A stretch of DNA of 64,000 nt from Symbiodinium natans (GCA_905221605.1 CAJNDS010001580.1:389001-453000); one strand, 5' to 3'. Shown: positions 21,061 through 32,576, counted from the stretch's first letter. Program-made: numbers and translations. Notes: generated from the sequence alone by a model not told the origin.

Positions 21061-21956
21061 TAAAGTTTAGACATAGAGGCTTGGAGAAAATCCTCTGGCT
21101 GAGTGCACTCAGCCTTATGAACGCGAGCCTCTCAAGTAAACTTTCCTGCGGAGGCCGCACACACGCCGTAGGCTTTTGCACCCCGAATCCAAGCTTAGTT
21201 CCTAGCATAGAGATTTGTGGGCTTCTGTTAAGGGGGCACGATGGTCCCTGTCTGAGTGTTTTTGGGACGTGTTGCGGAGGTCTGTTTCCCTAAAGCAGAC
21301 CTGGCGGGTGGACGGGCAATGTCGGGCATCCTTCAAGCATTTGCTTATGGCGACACCCCAAGCCCCGCAAGCTTGCGAAGGGGCATCCTACACTTATGCC
21401 TGCTCGGACTGAGCCTCCTTCGTCACATGGTTGTCGTTTGCTGCCTCAGATAAACGACAAGTTCGCCAGCTCGCATGTCCCCACCCTTCCCCACCCTTCC
21501 CCACCTGGGCCTACCTGCCCTTCAGTTCAGATGCACGCGGATGGGAGCGTCACCGTTCTCTGTCCAAGCTCCGTGCATCAAAGAACCGCGCCAAGTTGAG
21601 GTTGCGCTCTGCCTGTGCATGGCATGAAGAATTGCCTACGACACGGGAACTGTACCTGCAACCAACAGAACATGTACAACAGAACATGTACTTCTCAGTG
21701 CCCTCTATTGCAGCATGTACCCGAAAATCTTGCAACAAACGTTGGTTTGATGCTGCGCCGCAAAGCTTTAACAACACCTGAGCGTGGCTTCTCTCAATCA
21801 GAGCCTTGGTAAGGCCCAGGCCGCCGAGGAGCCGAGCCAGCTAGGCCAGCTGCACTCGATCTCGTCCCCGAGCAACCTGGCCAAGAGCGCACGCCAAGAG
21901 CGCAGCAGAGAGCGCAGCAGGTGGGGCGTGCCAAATCCCTTACGACATGCGGCATA

Positions 21957-22152
<196 letters not shown>

Positions 22153-22523
22153 ATATATGTGGTGTGAGCTAAGGAGGCCAGCAAGGCGCTGTCCGACTGT
22201 GTCTTCGCGCTGCGGCTGTCGACCATACGGGGACGTCCGGCCTAAGAACCGCAGCACGCAGCGTGATGCAGCACGGATGCAGTATGCGAAGCATACGCAA
22301 GTTTGCAAGAACTGCGAGATGGATCCAACACGGTACTTTGAATAAGGCTCCAGCTCTGAGTCGAACTCCTGATGAGCACAGAAGCCTACAGACCCAACAT
22401 GCGTCTGCGCATCTCCTAGGAGGCAGAGGACCAGAAAGGACCAGCACGAAACAAGTTTGGGAGCATGCGGTAGCCGGCAGACGGTCCACGCCTTATGGTA
22501 CCATGACAGCAGGGGCACGATGG

Positions 22524-22879
22524 TCAGCTTCTCGGAAGCAAAGCGTACAGGTCGAGTCCAAACCTCGAACAGGGAGTGGCAGGTAAAGAGGCGCAAGGAA
22601 GCATAACGGTGGCGCTCTGCACCACGAACGCTGTGATGAGGACTCCCATGCGGGTGCACTCGTCCAGCAGCCTGAGCCGCAAGTGCACGTTGCAACTTCC
22701 CAAGTGCTTGGGGTGAACTGCCGACCAAGACAAGGCCTCTCTTGTTTCTCCAGCGAGCACTCAATGCTGTCCTTGCTACTGCCTTGGCAGATCTCGGCAA
22801 TATAGGCACAGATTGACACAGCCAGCTTCACTGCTCTCTCCCGCACACTCCGCTTAATCGCAGACACGGCCAGCGCCAT
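22524..22879 (-). CDS. Small two-exon gene, unknown function
   Basis: Exon 1 (22879-22783) starts with ATG and reads MALAVSAIKRSVRERAVK. It ends CTGCCAAG|GCAGTAG, a GC donor. Exon 2 (22717-22524) follows the acceptor GTCGGCAG and reads VHPKHLGSCNVHLRLRL and MGVLITAFVVQSATVML before a stop. The carried G plus TT restores the frame, giving 96 residues with a 65-base intron. Exon 1 is helical with alternating basic residues; exon 2 has one hydrophobic stretch. The last twenty codons look less gene-like, so a further intron may precede the true end. Confidence 0.55.
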
Positions 22880-23072
22880 ACTCTGCTCTGAGCTGCCACG
22901 CTGACATAGACGTCATGATTGCCAGGCCTCTTCGGGGGTCGAAGCTGCGCTAATCACAAAAACCCACCAAGACACGACACTTGGGCCGCCGGCACAAAGA
23001 AGACGTGCGCAAATCGCTGCAGCAAGAGCTCCATGGTTCTTTTGAGGACTCCAAGGTCCTTAGCAAGGTTCA

Positions 23073-23165
23073 CGTTTAGGGTTTAGGGTTTAGGGTTTAG
23101 GGTTTAGGGTTTAGGGTTTAGGGTTAGGGTTTAGGGCTTAGGGTCTGGGGTCCAGGGTCTAGGGA
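23073..23165 (+). repeat. TTTAGGG array
   Basis: About ten clean units grading into GGGCTTAGGGTCTGGGGTCC variants. An opposed CCCTAAA array begins 115 bases on. Confidence 0.95.
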
Positions 23166-23278
23166 GTGGCCGGAAGAGGGGGGGAGACTTTTCTCCAAGA
23201 AGCATGAGAGACGTCGCCTGCCACTAGCAGCGCATCCTGCTTGAAGGGCCCGACCTCAACTAACCCAAAGAAACATGG

Positions 23279-23332
23279 CCTAAACCCTAAACCCTAAACC
23301 CTAGACCCTAAACCCTAAACCCTAAACCCAAA
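23279..23332 (-). repeat. CCCTAAA array
   Basis: Seven or eight units, one CCCTAGA variant, facing the array at 23073. Confidence 0.95.
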
Positions 23333-23447
23333 CAAGCTGGGAGGTCTGCAGGCTGGGGCTTTCACAGGTAGCGCTGCCAGATGGTCGAGGTTCTCCTTCC
23401 AGTCGGTATGCCTTTTTGACATCTCAGGTCTCTACTATTTGCTTAAG

Positions 23448-23565
23448 AACCCTCAAAAAAAGAAAATAATACTCCTAATATGTTGAACCCTCAAAAAATG
23501 GAAAATTATAGTCCGAATATATTGCCCTATAAGGAAGAATACGTTCTTGTTTTTTTTTGGGGGGG
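23448..23565. repeat. AT-rich element with internal direct repeat
   Basis: Two related blocks, AACCCTCAAAAAAAGAAAAT and AACCCTCAAAAAATGGAAAA, each followed by a CTCCTAATATG/GTCCGAATATA segment. It ends in a T run and eight G's. Non-coding. Confidence 0.5.
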
Positions 23566-23854
23566 GTTCTCAAGCAATTGGTGGGTCTCACACAGGCTCA
23601 GAGCCCACAGCTACTTGCATCCGCTGACCGACCTGAGCTCGTAGCACATCTGAGATCCCGAAGACCTGACTATCTTCACGTCATAGGTCTTTATGTGGCT
23701 TGCGCAACAGGCGTACGCCAAAAGAATCCCACGAGAAAACTTTGCAAACACAGCATGCCGGAGCGGCCCTCATCCGTGGGTGAGCCCATCGGCGGACGCG
23801 CCGCAGAGCGGGCCCTGTCAAAAAGGGGAGTTTAAAGGGTTTGAAAGAGGGACC

Positions 23855-23990
23855 CCTAGAAGGGACCCTTAATCTTATCGCCATATAGAACCCCTATATA
23901 TACCTTAATAGTCCCTATGTACTGAAATAACCCTAAATAACCCCTGAGCTTATAAAGGGTCCCTCCTTTCGTCCCTAGGAGCTTAAACAA
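23855..23990. repeat. Small AT-rich element, family C copy 2
   Basis: AGAAGGGACCCTTAATCTTA near the start and AAAGGGTCCCTCCTTTCG near the end form inverted ends. The middle carries CCCCTATATATACCTTAATA. It is an inverted partner of 10225-10355. Confidence 0.65.
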
Positions 23991-24432
23991 GGAGTCTAAG
24001 CCATCTAGGAAATCTAGGGCATTCACGTGTGCGGCACGCCCAGAGCACCACTGGAGCCCACGGAACAAGGCGCAACCTCCGAGGAGCCAAGCACTCTTGT
24101 GATGCGTCCAAAAGCCCCAAGAGGCTGCGAGAAACTCTGACTCCAACTCTCCCGCCTGGAGCCGATGTCCCTGGTCCATGTCTTGATACGAACGCTGTCA
24201 AGGATGACAGGTCCACCGACCGCCGCGGTACACGTCGACTTCCTGCACACGTCCGATACTTGTGCGGCGAGAACGCAGCCCGCTACCACATCCTTCCAAT
24301 CCCTCCATTCTCTCCTCGGCGCCACCAGCTGCATGGTACCATTCCATGGCTTAATCGAGCAAAGATGTCAAGATGTCAAGCTTCTACGGAATGCACTGAA
24401 GAAAAAAGTTCATCGCTGGATCTCTGCTTTGC

Positions 24433-26462
24433 CTACCGTTTCCATCTTGGAATCTTGGAACATGTCAGGTCATGAGCAGGCTGCTTGGCTGATTCAGCAA
24501 GACTCTGCAACACCGCCATCACCGCCTTTTCGCCGCTTCCGCCGCCGCTTTCCGGCGCTTGCGGGCCCGCTGGCTTCCGGCGGGCCCTGTTTCCGTGCCC
24601 GTACTTGGCCCAGATCACCACAGGGCTGCCGCGCTGCGCTGGCTGTGGCTCCGGCGTGCCCGGAGTGCCCGCAGACGCCTGAGCCAAAGGAGCCACAGGC
24701 CGCTCTGCAAAGATATAGATGTCCTGCGCGAACATTCCGCGGCGTGGCCTGACGAGCATGTGCCTTTCGAGGCTTTTGCTCCCGGAAGGACCAGGATCGA
24801 TGCCCTCCAAGACGTGCTCTGCCCAGCGAAGGAAGCGGTCGTTGTTGGAGGGCAGCTTCTTCCCATCCAGGAAGTCTCGCGCCGCGAACTTGTGCTCTCC
24901 CAGTTGATAGATCACATCCTGGGTCAAGTGCCTCGAGGTCGGAAAGCAACACGGGACAAAGGCAAAGCCTCGCACGTCGGCGTTTTCATTAAAGAGCTGC
25001 GCGGCGCGAATCCCGAGGGTGTTGCAAAGATGGATGCCGCACGCATACACGGGGGCGTAGCGGGGGTCCTCCTTTGAGACAGGCGCGCGGAAGACACGGG
25101 CAGCAAGCTGATTCAAGGTGGACTTCTTCTTGAGGTCAACTTTGAGCGTGTACATGGGGAACTTCCAGCCCTGAAGATGCTCAATGGATGTAGACCCACT
25201 GGAATTTCCCACGCCCAGGTTGGGATATGTCATATCCAGCAGGAAGAACTTCGCGACGCGTTCCGGTGGCAGCAGCTCCGCTAGGAACATGGACAAAAAT
25301 CCAAAGCCTTGGCCCAACAAAGGGCACGCATAGAGTTGTATGGAAAGCATTCTCAAGTACTTACCACCTGAATCCCACCAGGGCCGGCGGACATCACACA
25401 ACCCTTCTGTAGTCTAGACTCCTAGACTCTAGACCTATCTAAAGCTATCCCCCCACCTCTTCCCCCCCAAACTCATCATTACGTAATGTATGCAACAAGC
25501 CCAGGGGGCACACTCCCCTTCCATTTTATTCCCAAAAACCGCCCGGGTTGGGATCTCGTTTAGGGTGCCAAGCGGGGCAGTGTGTGAGAAGTTTTGACAC
25601 GGCGGGATGCCATGGGACATGTGGGACGGGCGGACGCCGCGTGGGGCGAGCGACTTCGCCAGATACATGATGCCTTCGCGAACGCTTCACGAACGTTGCT
25701 CGACACATTCCAAACGCTTTGGCAACGACTTCCGCCCCACCTCAGACCGCAACACTTAGCGTGAGAACCCTTCTCCTACACATTCGAGAAAAGTGGACAG
25801 ATAAAGAGAAAGAACAAAAAGAATGAGGGGCTGCATAAGGGGCTGCGCCTCCCAGAACTGTCCCTATAACAGAACGAGGCAAATCCACACGCCGCTGTTT
25901 AATTTCCAAGGTGGACCCTTTTCGTACCGTTGTGCAATAGATGTTAAACTGTCGAACATGGGGCCAAGCCTCCACCCCCCAAACCAACCTGCGAAGAAGA
26001 CTCACTTCATGGCAACTCGCAGCGATTTAGTTGAAATGCTTTTCTGCCCGCGCCTGCACCCAGGTCCACAATGCAGGCCTTCGGGGCCGTGGGAGGCAAG
26101 GACTCCACCCACTTCCGCACTTTCATGATGACAGGGGCCGATTCATTCAGCTCCTTCAGCACACAGGGCACCTGGTGCGCAGAGCCCTTGCAGACCTTGA
26201 CGATCCGGCTCCAAGTCTTCAGATTGAAGCGCCGGTACCAGCGCCCCAAGATCTGCACCACCTCGGCACAAAGCTCGGGGAACAGGGCCGCGACAGGAAG
26301 CAGCCGGAGCTGCTCGGCAAGCTTGGCAGGGCTCCACCGCGAGCGCGTCACGTCATCTGCTGCTTCCACTTCGACCACGTCCGCCACGGGCCCTGAGGAC
26401 ACGCGGTCCCACGCCGCCTCGTGCTCCAGCAAGCCGACATGGCGTAAGTAGTCAACATCCAT
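24433..26462 (-). CDS. SAM-dependent methyltransferase-like protein
   Basis: Two exons give an unbroken 427-residue frame: 26462-26054, starting ATGGATGTTGAC, and 25307-24433. The intron is 746 bases with a GC donor (GTGCAG|GCGCGG) and acceptor GGCCAAG|GC. The join creates a glycine-rich SAM-binding motif, VDLGAGFGFLSMFLAEL, followed by the acidic motif FFLLDMTYP. Later motifs GIHLCNTLG and GFAFVPCCFP have the H-L-C plus P-C-C layout of METTL25/TRM13-type methyltransferase domains, which suggests RNA or protein methylation, though the substrate cannot be told. The N-terminal 120 residues are a helical extension. The last 80 residues are low in complexity and may include an unrecognised intron. 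Confidence 0.8.
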
Positions 26463-26589
26463 TGAAAATTAAATCAAAGAAGTGATGCTAACAAATGAAG
26501 AAACCTGAGAAAACAGGAGACCTGCACTCGGAGAAGCAACATGCTGAAAGTAACTGAAGCGTGCTGAAGCCGTGATGCCTGCGGCCCCC

Positions 26590-27120
26590 TCTAATGGCAC
26601 ATTCCGTGGCGCAGGCTTCCAAACTTCCGAGGCGCTCTGGCATGGTGCTCAAACCACATCAAGCACGGGCATTTTTGTTCTCAAAGGATGCCGTGGCAAG
26701 CACCCTACCCTATGGACATGGCTCCATAACCCTGTACATTCTCAGGGCCTGTCCAGTGGCACTTTGGCCACAACTCTTCGAAAGCTTGAGAAGCGCGAGA
26801 CCCGTGCCCCATCACGCGTCCACGCTGCGGATCCTCGGGTCGCAGATCTCCCACCAAGGCAGCCGCAGCCGCACACGTGTCACAACTGAGACTGAGATGC
26901 CCTCTGCATTAACTCCCGCACCAGCTGGGACACCAGTGGAAGGGAACTCGGCATGGCAGCCTCCTGCATCGCAACTCGAAAATGGCGAGCGATCCGCATC
27001 AGCCCCACTGACAAGCATTCTTTGCAAGAACGGGTTGTGGATGAAGCGCAACCATACTCATCCAACGGACCCCCATTGTGAGCTACAGATCTCTCAGCAG
27101 CACCACATCAGTGTATAAAA
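26590..27120. other. Ambiguous open frames, no gene assigned
   Basis: A plus frame at 26594-27118 and minus frames at 26812-27051 are both open. The minus strand reads RIRSVDAWWGTGLALLKLSK near 26750-26850, which is protein-like, but no splice sites or family could be fixed. Confidence 0.3.
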
Positions 27121-27176
27121 TCAACGTCTGCTGCCCCGCCTGCACGGGGGCGGCGGGCTGAGCCTGGTGAGGTGCG

Positions 27177-27255
27177 CCATATGGGGGTTTCCGAAAGTAG
27201 GGGTACCTTATTGGGGTCTATTTTAGAAGGGAATCATACTACTTTATGGGTCCGC
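27177..27255. mobile_element. Inverted-repeat element, family B (partial)
   Basis: ATATGGGGGTTTCCGAAAGT followed by AGGGGTACCTTATTGGGGTC. This is the cleanest left arm of the family; a matching right arm is not evident, so the copy may be truncated. Confidence 0.55.
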
Positions 27256-27326
27256 ATCATGGGTCCGCATCTTGTGCAAAATGGCTTGCAGATGTGTGCA
27301 GAGGTAAAACGTCTGACGAGGCGTGC

Positions 27327-27447
27327 CTGGTCGACAGGCAACTCGTCGGGCGACTGGTCGGGCGACTCGTCGGGCGACTCGTCCATCTGCGCATCTTTTC
27401 GAGTGTCTGAACCCGGGTGGGAGAGCTGGATCTCCTCAGGGAAGAAC
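27327..27447 (-). CDS. Possible exon with DESP repeats
   Basis: The frame opens after CATGCAG|GTTC and ends at GACCAG|GCACGC. It encodes about 40 residues (FFPEEIQLSHPGSDTRKD) with an acidic tandem DESPDESPDQSPDE encoded by a 12-base DNA repeat. Both boundaries fit the splice pattern of the window's better genes. The parent gene is unknown. Confidence 0.4.
27341..27384. repeat. 12-base tandem repeat
   Basis: Nearly four copies of GACTCGTCGGGC, one with CTG for CTC. It encodes the Asp/Glu-Ser-Pro repeat of the minus-strand exon. Confidence 0.9.
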
Positions 27448-27645
27448 CTGCATGCGCAACGGACCACCGAGAAAGGTGCAGAATGTGAGCATGGCGCAGT
27501 GGAGTTTTGAGGGCGCACGCAGCACAGGCGTCGCCCCCCTGCTGGAACTCGGGAGCCATTGGCTTCAGAGCACCACGCGTTGCATCTCGGTCTCCTCATG
27601 GTCGCAACACGTGATATGTGCTAAACCTGCACTCCAAACTTACTC

Positions 27646-27740
27646 GGGGGTTTTCGAAAACCGGGTTACCCTTGTTGGGGGTCCCCTTATTTTGGGGGGA
27701 GAAAAGCGGTACCCCTATTTTGGGAAATACCCACTCATGA
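27646..27740. mobile_element. Inverted-repeat element, family B
   Basis: Left arm CGGGGGTTTTCGAAAACCGG; right arm GGTACCCCTATTTTGGGAAA and TACCCACTCATG. Centre GGGGGTCCCCTTATTTTGG. About 95 bases. Confidence 0.7.
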
Positions 27741-27929
27741 ACCACTCAGTCTCCTGGCCCGCAGGTCGGCTTTGAATCGCCTTTGGCTACTTCTGGCGTC
27801 ACATCTGGAGCCTGCACACAATGAAGAGCTGAGAAATTAAGGAGGGTAAAAGGAAATCCCCCATGCATTGGCTTCTACCATTCGTGTCTTTAGAGCGCAG
27901 AAAGGCGCATGGAGCTTTGCATAAAACCC

Positions 27930-28010
27930 GAGTCTCACCAGCCTCTGTTTGTGTTTCCACAGTGCACTGCTTCACGCTGGGAACATCAATCTCAGGCTCT
28001 TCTTGACCTT
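27930..28010 (-). CDS. Possible exon
   Basis: The minus frame reads EEPEIDVPSVKQCTVETQTE and ends ACAGAGGCTG|GTGAGAC, a good GT donor. An in-frame stop just upstream means an acceptor must lie near 28005. Family unknown. Confidence 0.35.
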
Positions 28011-28379
28011 CCGCGGACAATCAGAGACTCAGAGAGCGCAAGCAACACAAAAGGACACAACGGCGCATTCGCATGTTCCGACCCGAAAGCTGACACAAAC
28101 TGTGCTGTTGTTGGTGATGTGTGGTAGCTGGGGCACCGCGGGAAACTATACGGGGCATCGCCGAAAGCGCGGAACTGCGCAGCGAATCCCGTGCCCCAGG
28201 GTTCCACAAAAAGCCCTTGAAGAGCCCGAACCTTGAAGAGCCCGAACTCCGGAACAGCTCACCTAGGTCCTACAAGGTAGAGCCCAGGAGGCTGCTGCAG
28301 CACTTGAAAGGGAATCCCGAAGGGGAGCGACAACATGATACAGCTGCTAGATGCAACTTCAGCGACCCATCAAGAACTT

Positions 28380-28520
28380 CTAATAATCAAAAAATCACCA
28401 TCCATTAAAACAGTTTTATCATGCAATTTTTTCATCATTGCACCCTCTAGATTACTTCCTCTAAAAACCCATAAGAAGCCTACTACATTTTGCTAGACGG
28501 ACTACCTCGATTTTCACTAC
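28380..28520. other. AT-rich stretch
   Basis: About 140 bases of unusually AT-rich sequence with no repeat or frame that I can name. It could be an intron, spacer or worn element. Confidence 0.4.
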
Positions 28521-28597
28521 ATTCACCATATGTTCATGGGAAACCTCGATTGCTTCTCCACTTCTATATCTCTTCTGCAACCTGCTACCAAATCGCA

Positions 28598-29177
28598 TCA
28601 GACGACTTGATAAGCCTGCAGGCGGCAAAGCCACAGGTTCCAGAAGCAGCTCCCCACCTGCTGGCGTTGCGCACGCTGGCATGCAGACCCTCTGCTTCTG
28701 TCATGTCCTATCTGAAAAAAAATGCCCCGTCCTGCGAAAGGCTGGTGCTTGCCGGCGTAGACGCGCAGGTAGCAGTTGAGCCTGGCCACCCATCGCCGCA
28801 ATGCTTCGGCTGCTCCCGTTGGCTCAGTTGGCTTCGGACATTGGGGGGGAAACCCTAAACCCTAAACCCCAAACCCCAAACCCCAAACCCTAAACCCTAA
28901 ACCCTCTCAGGGCCGCGCTGCAGTTCCGGGAGGGACTCGTGCACGCTCGTCATCCTGCGACTTTTTCTGCAAGCTCTTCTGCACACCCAGGTGCCCAGGT
29001 GCCCATGGCCACACGGTCTATTGGCTTCTGCTGGCTTGTCTGCTCATTTTTTGGAGTCTTTTCCACAGGCCCGGCGGCTTGTCTCGATGGCTCTTCGATT
29101 TTTGGAGCGAGCAGTGGGTGGTGCAAACAAATTCTCATGCGAAAGTAGAACCCGATTGCTGCCCGTCTAGGCAGCAC
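28598..29177 (-). CDS. Candidate exons, family unknown
   Basis: Two minus-strand frames lie on either side of a CCCTAAA array. About 29150-28950 reads APKIEEPSRQAAGPVEKTPK and CAEELAEKVAG, a charged low-complexity style. About 28805-28735 reads RRWVARLNCYLRVYAGKHQP. If one gene, the array is in its intron. Joins are not determined. Confidence 0.35.
28851..28910 (-). repeat. CCCTAAA array
   Basis: About eight units, three of them CCCCAAA, between two exon-like minus-strand segments. Confidence 0.95.
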
Positions 29178-29404
29178 AGGCCTGACCTCAGCGCTAAGCC
29201 TCCAAGCATTGAGCGCCTGGGTTGCTCAGCTGTACAGTGCCATGGGCCAACGGATGCACACCCACATCTATGCATCATCTGGCCTGAACAATCTCTACGT
29301 CATCTCCTTAAAGCTACTTCATCTTAACACCAATAAAACCTCACAACTTGGAATGAGGTGTGGCGCCTTAGCCGCTTCTCTCAGAAACATCGTATTGTGA
29401 AGCC

Positions 29405-30236
29405 TTAGCCAAGCTGTCCTTGCTGGAACACTTCAGTGCGCAAGATTGTGCAAGTACGTGCAAGTGCTCTGAGCATCCCGCAGTCGGAACGCGAACACGA
29501 AACCTGGGACACACAAAGGAGTCCTCCCAGGTCCTTCCATGTCCCTTTCAGAATCTGGGGCGGCAGCTGTGAGTAGTACTGAGAAGCACCAGACCTGGCC
29601 ACAGGGTTTAGGGTTTAGGGTTTAGGTTTAGGGTTTAGGGGTTAGGGTTTAGGGTTTAGGGATTTTTTTAGGGATTAGGGATTAAGGTTTTTTTGGGTTG
29701 GGAGGGCGCCATCTTTTCAGACACGAAATAAGACACGAAATGAGGCTTGCGCCGCGCGTCGAAGGACTGAGGGAAGGCGTTGTGGAAGGTGGGCAAGCCA
29801 TCTGGTCGCCATGCCTGTCGGCTCTTCTGCAAGCACTCGGAAACCACATGCAGGCCATAGGCCAATGTCTTGGGGCTGCTCGCACATGCTCCTGCACTTC
29901 TCCACACTCTGAGACTCAGGCCGGCAGACCATCATCCGTTCGCTCCCTTGGCGCGATCACAAACCCAAAGAACTGCTGGGCACTGCGCACTGCCCAGCCC
30001 GACCCAAACCAAGGTCCACACACGGCCAGGGCACCTTGGCGAATGCAGGCGAAGCACGACATGATAAAACATTCGCTCGCGCCAAATTCATAGCTTATCT
30101 TTTGCCCCTTGTGTTCTTCCTTCCTTCCTCTCCCTCTCTCTGCCTTCCGTGGCAACATGCTCACACCGAAGATGGGATCCGTGCCCAGGCCGGTGATGGG
30201 CTCGGCCAGGCGCGCTGCCTCTCGGGGAAAAAACAA
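29405..30236 (-). CDS. Candidate multi-exon gene with hydrophobic segment
   Basis: Coding-like blocks follow each other on the minus strand. About 30236-29940 reads LGTDPIFGVSMLPRK, then CFIMSCFACIRQGALAVCG (hydrophobic), ending at GATG|GTCTGC. About 29875-29700 reads LAYGLHVVSECLQKSRQ and HFVSYFVSEKMAP. After an intron with a TTTAGGG array, about 29590-29520 reads ASQYYSQLPPQILKGTW. Upstream, MFFPREAARLAEPITGLGTD may hold the start. I could not name the family. Exon limits other than the GT donor near 29937 are approximate. Confidence 0.45.
29604..29700 (+). repeat. TTTAGGG array with T-rich tail
   Basis: Ten units, then GGGATTTTTTTAGGGATTAGG. Probably in an intron of the 29.4-30.2 kb candidate gene. 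Confidence 0.94.
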
Positions 30237-30260
30237 TCATCCGAATTTTCCGATGTCAAG

Positions 30261-30418
30261 GGGTTTAGGTTTAGGGTTTAGGGTTTAGGGTTTAGGGTTT
30301 AGGGTTTAGGGTTTAGGGTTTAGGGTTTAGGGTTTAGGGTTTAGGGTTTAGGGTTTAGGGTTTAGGGTTTAGGGTTTAGGGTTTAGGGTTTAGAGGTTTA
30401 GGGGGTTTAGGGTTTAAG
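30261..30418 (+). repeat. Long clean TTTAGGG array
   Basis: About 22 units, the longest homogeneous run in the window; only the last three vary. Confidence 0.98.
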
Positions 30419-30419
30419 A

Positions 30420-31060
30420 ACTTCGATGTCCCAGACAAATTTGATTCTCAGCAGGTTTCCTCTCAAAGGCACTCAGAACCGTCCGCCTGCCGCCCGTAAT
30501 CCTGAGAGCTTTGGGCCCTGCGTGATGGTCTAGCCTGGACCAAAAAAGGTGACGAATGCTAAAGTTGAAAAAATCAATCAAGTTGCAAAGTTGCTAAACG
30601 AACATAGGACCGTGGTTCCAAAGCCGCAGTGGAAGCATAACAAAACGGACTGGAATTCGTCTCGCATCGGCTTCCCACCCGCCTCCCCCGGATTCCTTAA
30701 AACTTATCTACCTAAGACACACACCTCCCTCACCTGAAGCGTAGCTTGCGCTAGCAGCCTAGCAGTCGTCCCCTTCGTAGCAAGCGAGCCAGGCAGGCCT
30801 GTGCCGTGGCTGCGCCGGCTCGCGGAACGATGTCCGTGTCGCGCTTCAAAGCCTGACGCCACTCACACGCACGAGCAGCCCGGTGCTGCATCCCATCTTC
30901 AAGCAAAGAAGCTTTGCGAAGTCTCGAGATGGCTCGCTCCTACTTTCTGACGGCGCTCAAACAAACCGAGCCCAACAAGTCATGTAACAAGGGAGGTGGA
31001 AAGAACTTCGCAAACATGACTCACACATGCGCGCAAATGCTTATAACTTGCTTTGAGGGG
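30420..31060. other. No gene supported
   Basis: Short opposed frames only, apart from a plus frame starting at 30914 that overlaps the better minus-strand segment after 31060. Confidence 0.4.
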
Positions 31061-31064
31061 CGGG

Positions 31065-31903
31065 GCCTGCAGCTGGGAAAGATTCTGAACAAAAAGAGCT
31101 TCCAGGAGCTCCCAGCTCTGACCTCCGTCGCCTGGCGCACTCCGAGCCCCTTCAAGACGCATTCAAGAGATTAAGCGAACACATGTCTTAACATCTCGGT
31201 TTGTGGGTAGTAACTTACAACTTGCAAGAATCCGACTCTCGCTCTTGGTGGCTTGCATCTGATCCCATACATCCCATGCAGGTCCGCCTGATGCCTCCAG
31301 GTCGCAGCTGTTCTGTCGCAGGAGGAGCCTCATGCTTCCCCCCGCCGTTCGTCGGCCCACTTCTTCCATCCCCCCGGGTGGGACCCGGGAGTCTCTTGTA
31401 CACATCAGCTTGCCTGACCTTGTCCCAACCCCGACTCTTAAAGCTGCCAGCGCGGCGTTCTGCCAGCCACCGTCCAAGCGCCTTCCACCTGCAAGCTTCT
31501 GGGACATTTTGGGACCGCATTTTGCGACCACGCCCAATCAACGCCCGTTGCCACTTGCCAGAACTTTCGGCTCGTTCTCTGTGTAAAACGGAGTTGTCGC
31601 AAGCAACAGGCCTGGCGATGTTGACTGACTGGGAGGCCTTGCAACCTCGGCATCATAATCACGCTTGCGGCCACATCTCCAACAAGAATTTGGCTTGCTT
31701 GTGGACCACATGTGCTGCCAAAAGAAGTCGGAGACTCGCAAGGTCAATCTGCGGGGCGCGCACTTCACAAGAAGCAAGCACCACAGGCCAAGGAAATTCC
31801 GGGCACCCCTGGCCCATATCGGCGCAGCAGCGCCCCAAGTGCTAGCACGACCTCGCCTGCACTTGCGCAAGCATGTGCATGAAACATGCCCACGCCGGCG
31901 CAA
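31065..31903 (-). CDS. Candidate exons, family unknown
   Basis: Three minus-strand segments with gene-like codon endings: about 31740-31560 (RDYDAEVARPPSQSTSPG, YTENEPKVLASGNG), about 31530-31440 (KMSQKLAGGRRLDGGWQNAAL) and about 31160-31065 (QSWELLEALFVQNLSQLQ). They may be one gene. A competing plus-strand open frame at 31201-31845 lacks any protein-like signal. Boundaries are unresolved. Confidence 0.35.
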
Positions 31904-31959
31904 GCATGTGCAGGCGCAACTTGCTATGTTCCAAGTCTGATCTCTTCATGTGGCCTTAA

Positions 31960-32020
31960 TGGGGGTTTACGATGGTAGGGGGTACCTTATGGGCGTCCTT
32001 CCTTTATGGGATTCGTTCAG
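31960..32020. mobile_element. Inverted-repeat element, family B (partial)
   Basis: GGGGGTTTACGATGGTAGGG then GTACCTTATGGGCGTCC. Left-arm sequence only; degenerate copy. Confidence 0.5.
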
Positions 32021-32216
32021 ACACTTTCGCTCCTTGCCAAGAGCCATAAGCTCCGAGAGGTGCTTAGAGGGGCTTCGGATCTTGCTTCAGAAAGGCTGCT
32101 TGCATCCCATTTCATATTTGTTTCCAAGACAACTCAGACATCGAAAACTTGAAGCTTCTTCGTCCATGTAGCCTGGATCTGCAGATGCTGGTGGGCTTTG
32201 CACCTCCTCCACAGTC

Positions 32217-32492
32217 TCAGGTCCTGTCCTGAGCAAGCCGCGCACAAGCCCTGGACACTTTTTTAGATCGACGAGTCTCCGGCGTTTGCTCCCTTTCCGA
32301 GGGCAGCGACTCCTCAGGCGAGCGAATGCAAGCACACAGCTGCTCCGCACCTGCTGAAAGCTGAGGACTTAGCCGACTGCGCGGGCTCTGCCGCAGGCAC
32401 GGAAACACCTCAAGCTTGATCTTGCTAAAGAGTAGCACCCACTGAGGCACCAAGCGAAAAGCCTCGCAGATCTGGCACCGGGGTGCTCAGGT
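32217..32492 (-). CDS. Probable C-terminal exon, family unknown
   Basis: A frame of about 90 codons opens near the possible acceptor CCGGTGCCAG and runs to a stop at 32217. It begins ICEAFRLVPQWVLLFSKIKLE (amphipathic or hydrophobic), then is Ser/Arg/Glu-rich (EESLPSEREQTPETRRSKK). A second frame over 32100-32300 (LKKCPGLVRGLLRTGPE) is also gene-like, so an intron may lie here and the stop may not be the real one. Confidence 0.45.
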
Positions 32493-32576
32493 TCGGAGGG
32501 CTGACCAAGCCTACTGAAGCACCTCGTCAGGCTGTCTCGACAAAGGCAGTCAGAAGCACTTTGAGCCAACCAGCCA

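Noticed and set aside
24023-24334. Minus-strand frame downstream of the methyltransferase (EWRDWKDVVAGCVLAAQVSD)
   Set aside because: Gene-like in its first third, but no splice joins or family; left unannotated.
30261-30418. A chromosome end or single telomere-fusion point
   Set aside because: Unique, gene-bearing sequence continues on both sides, and many similar arrays of both orientations are present.
31201-31845. Plus-strand frame of 214 codons
   Set aside because: Composition is Ser/Pro/Arg-rich shadow; opposite-strand segments read more like protein.
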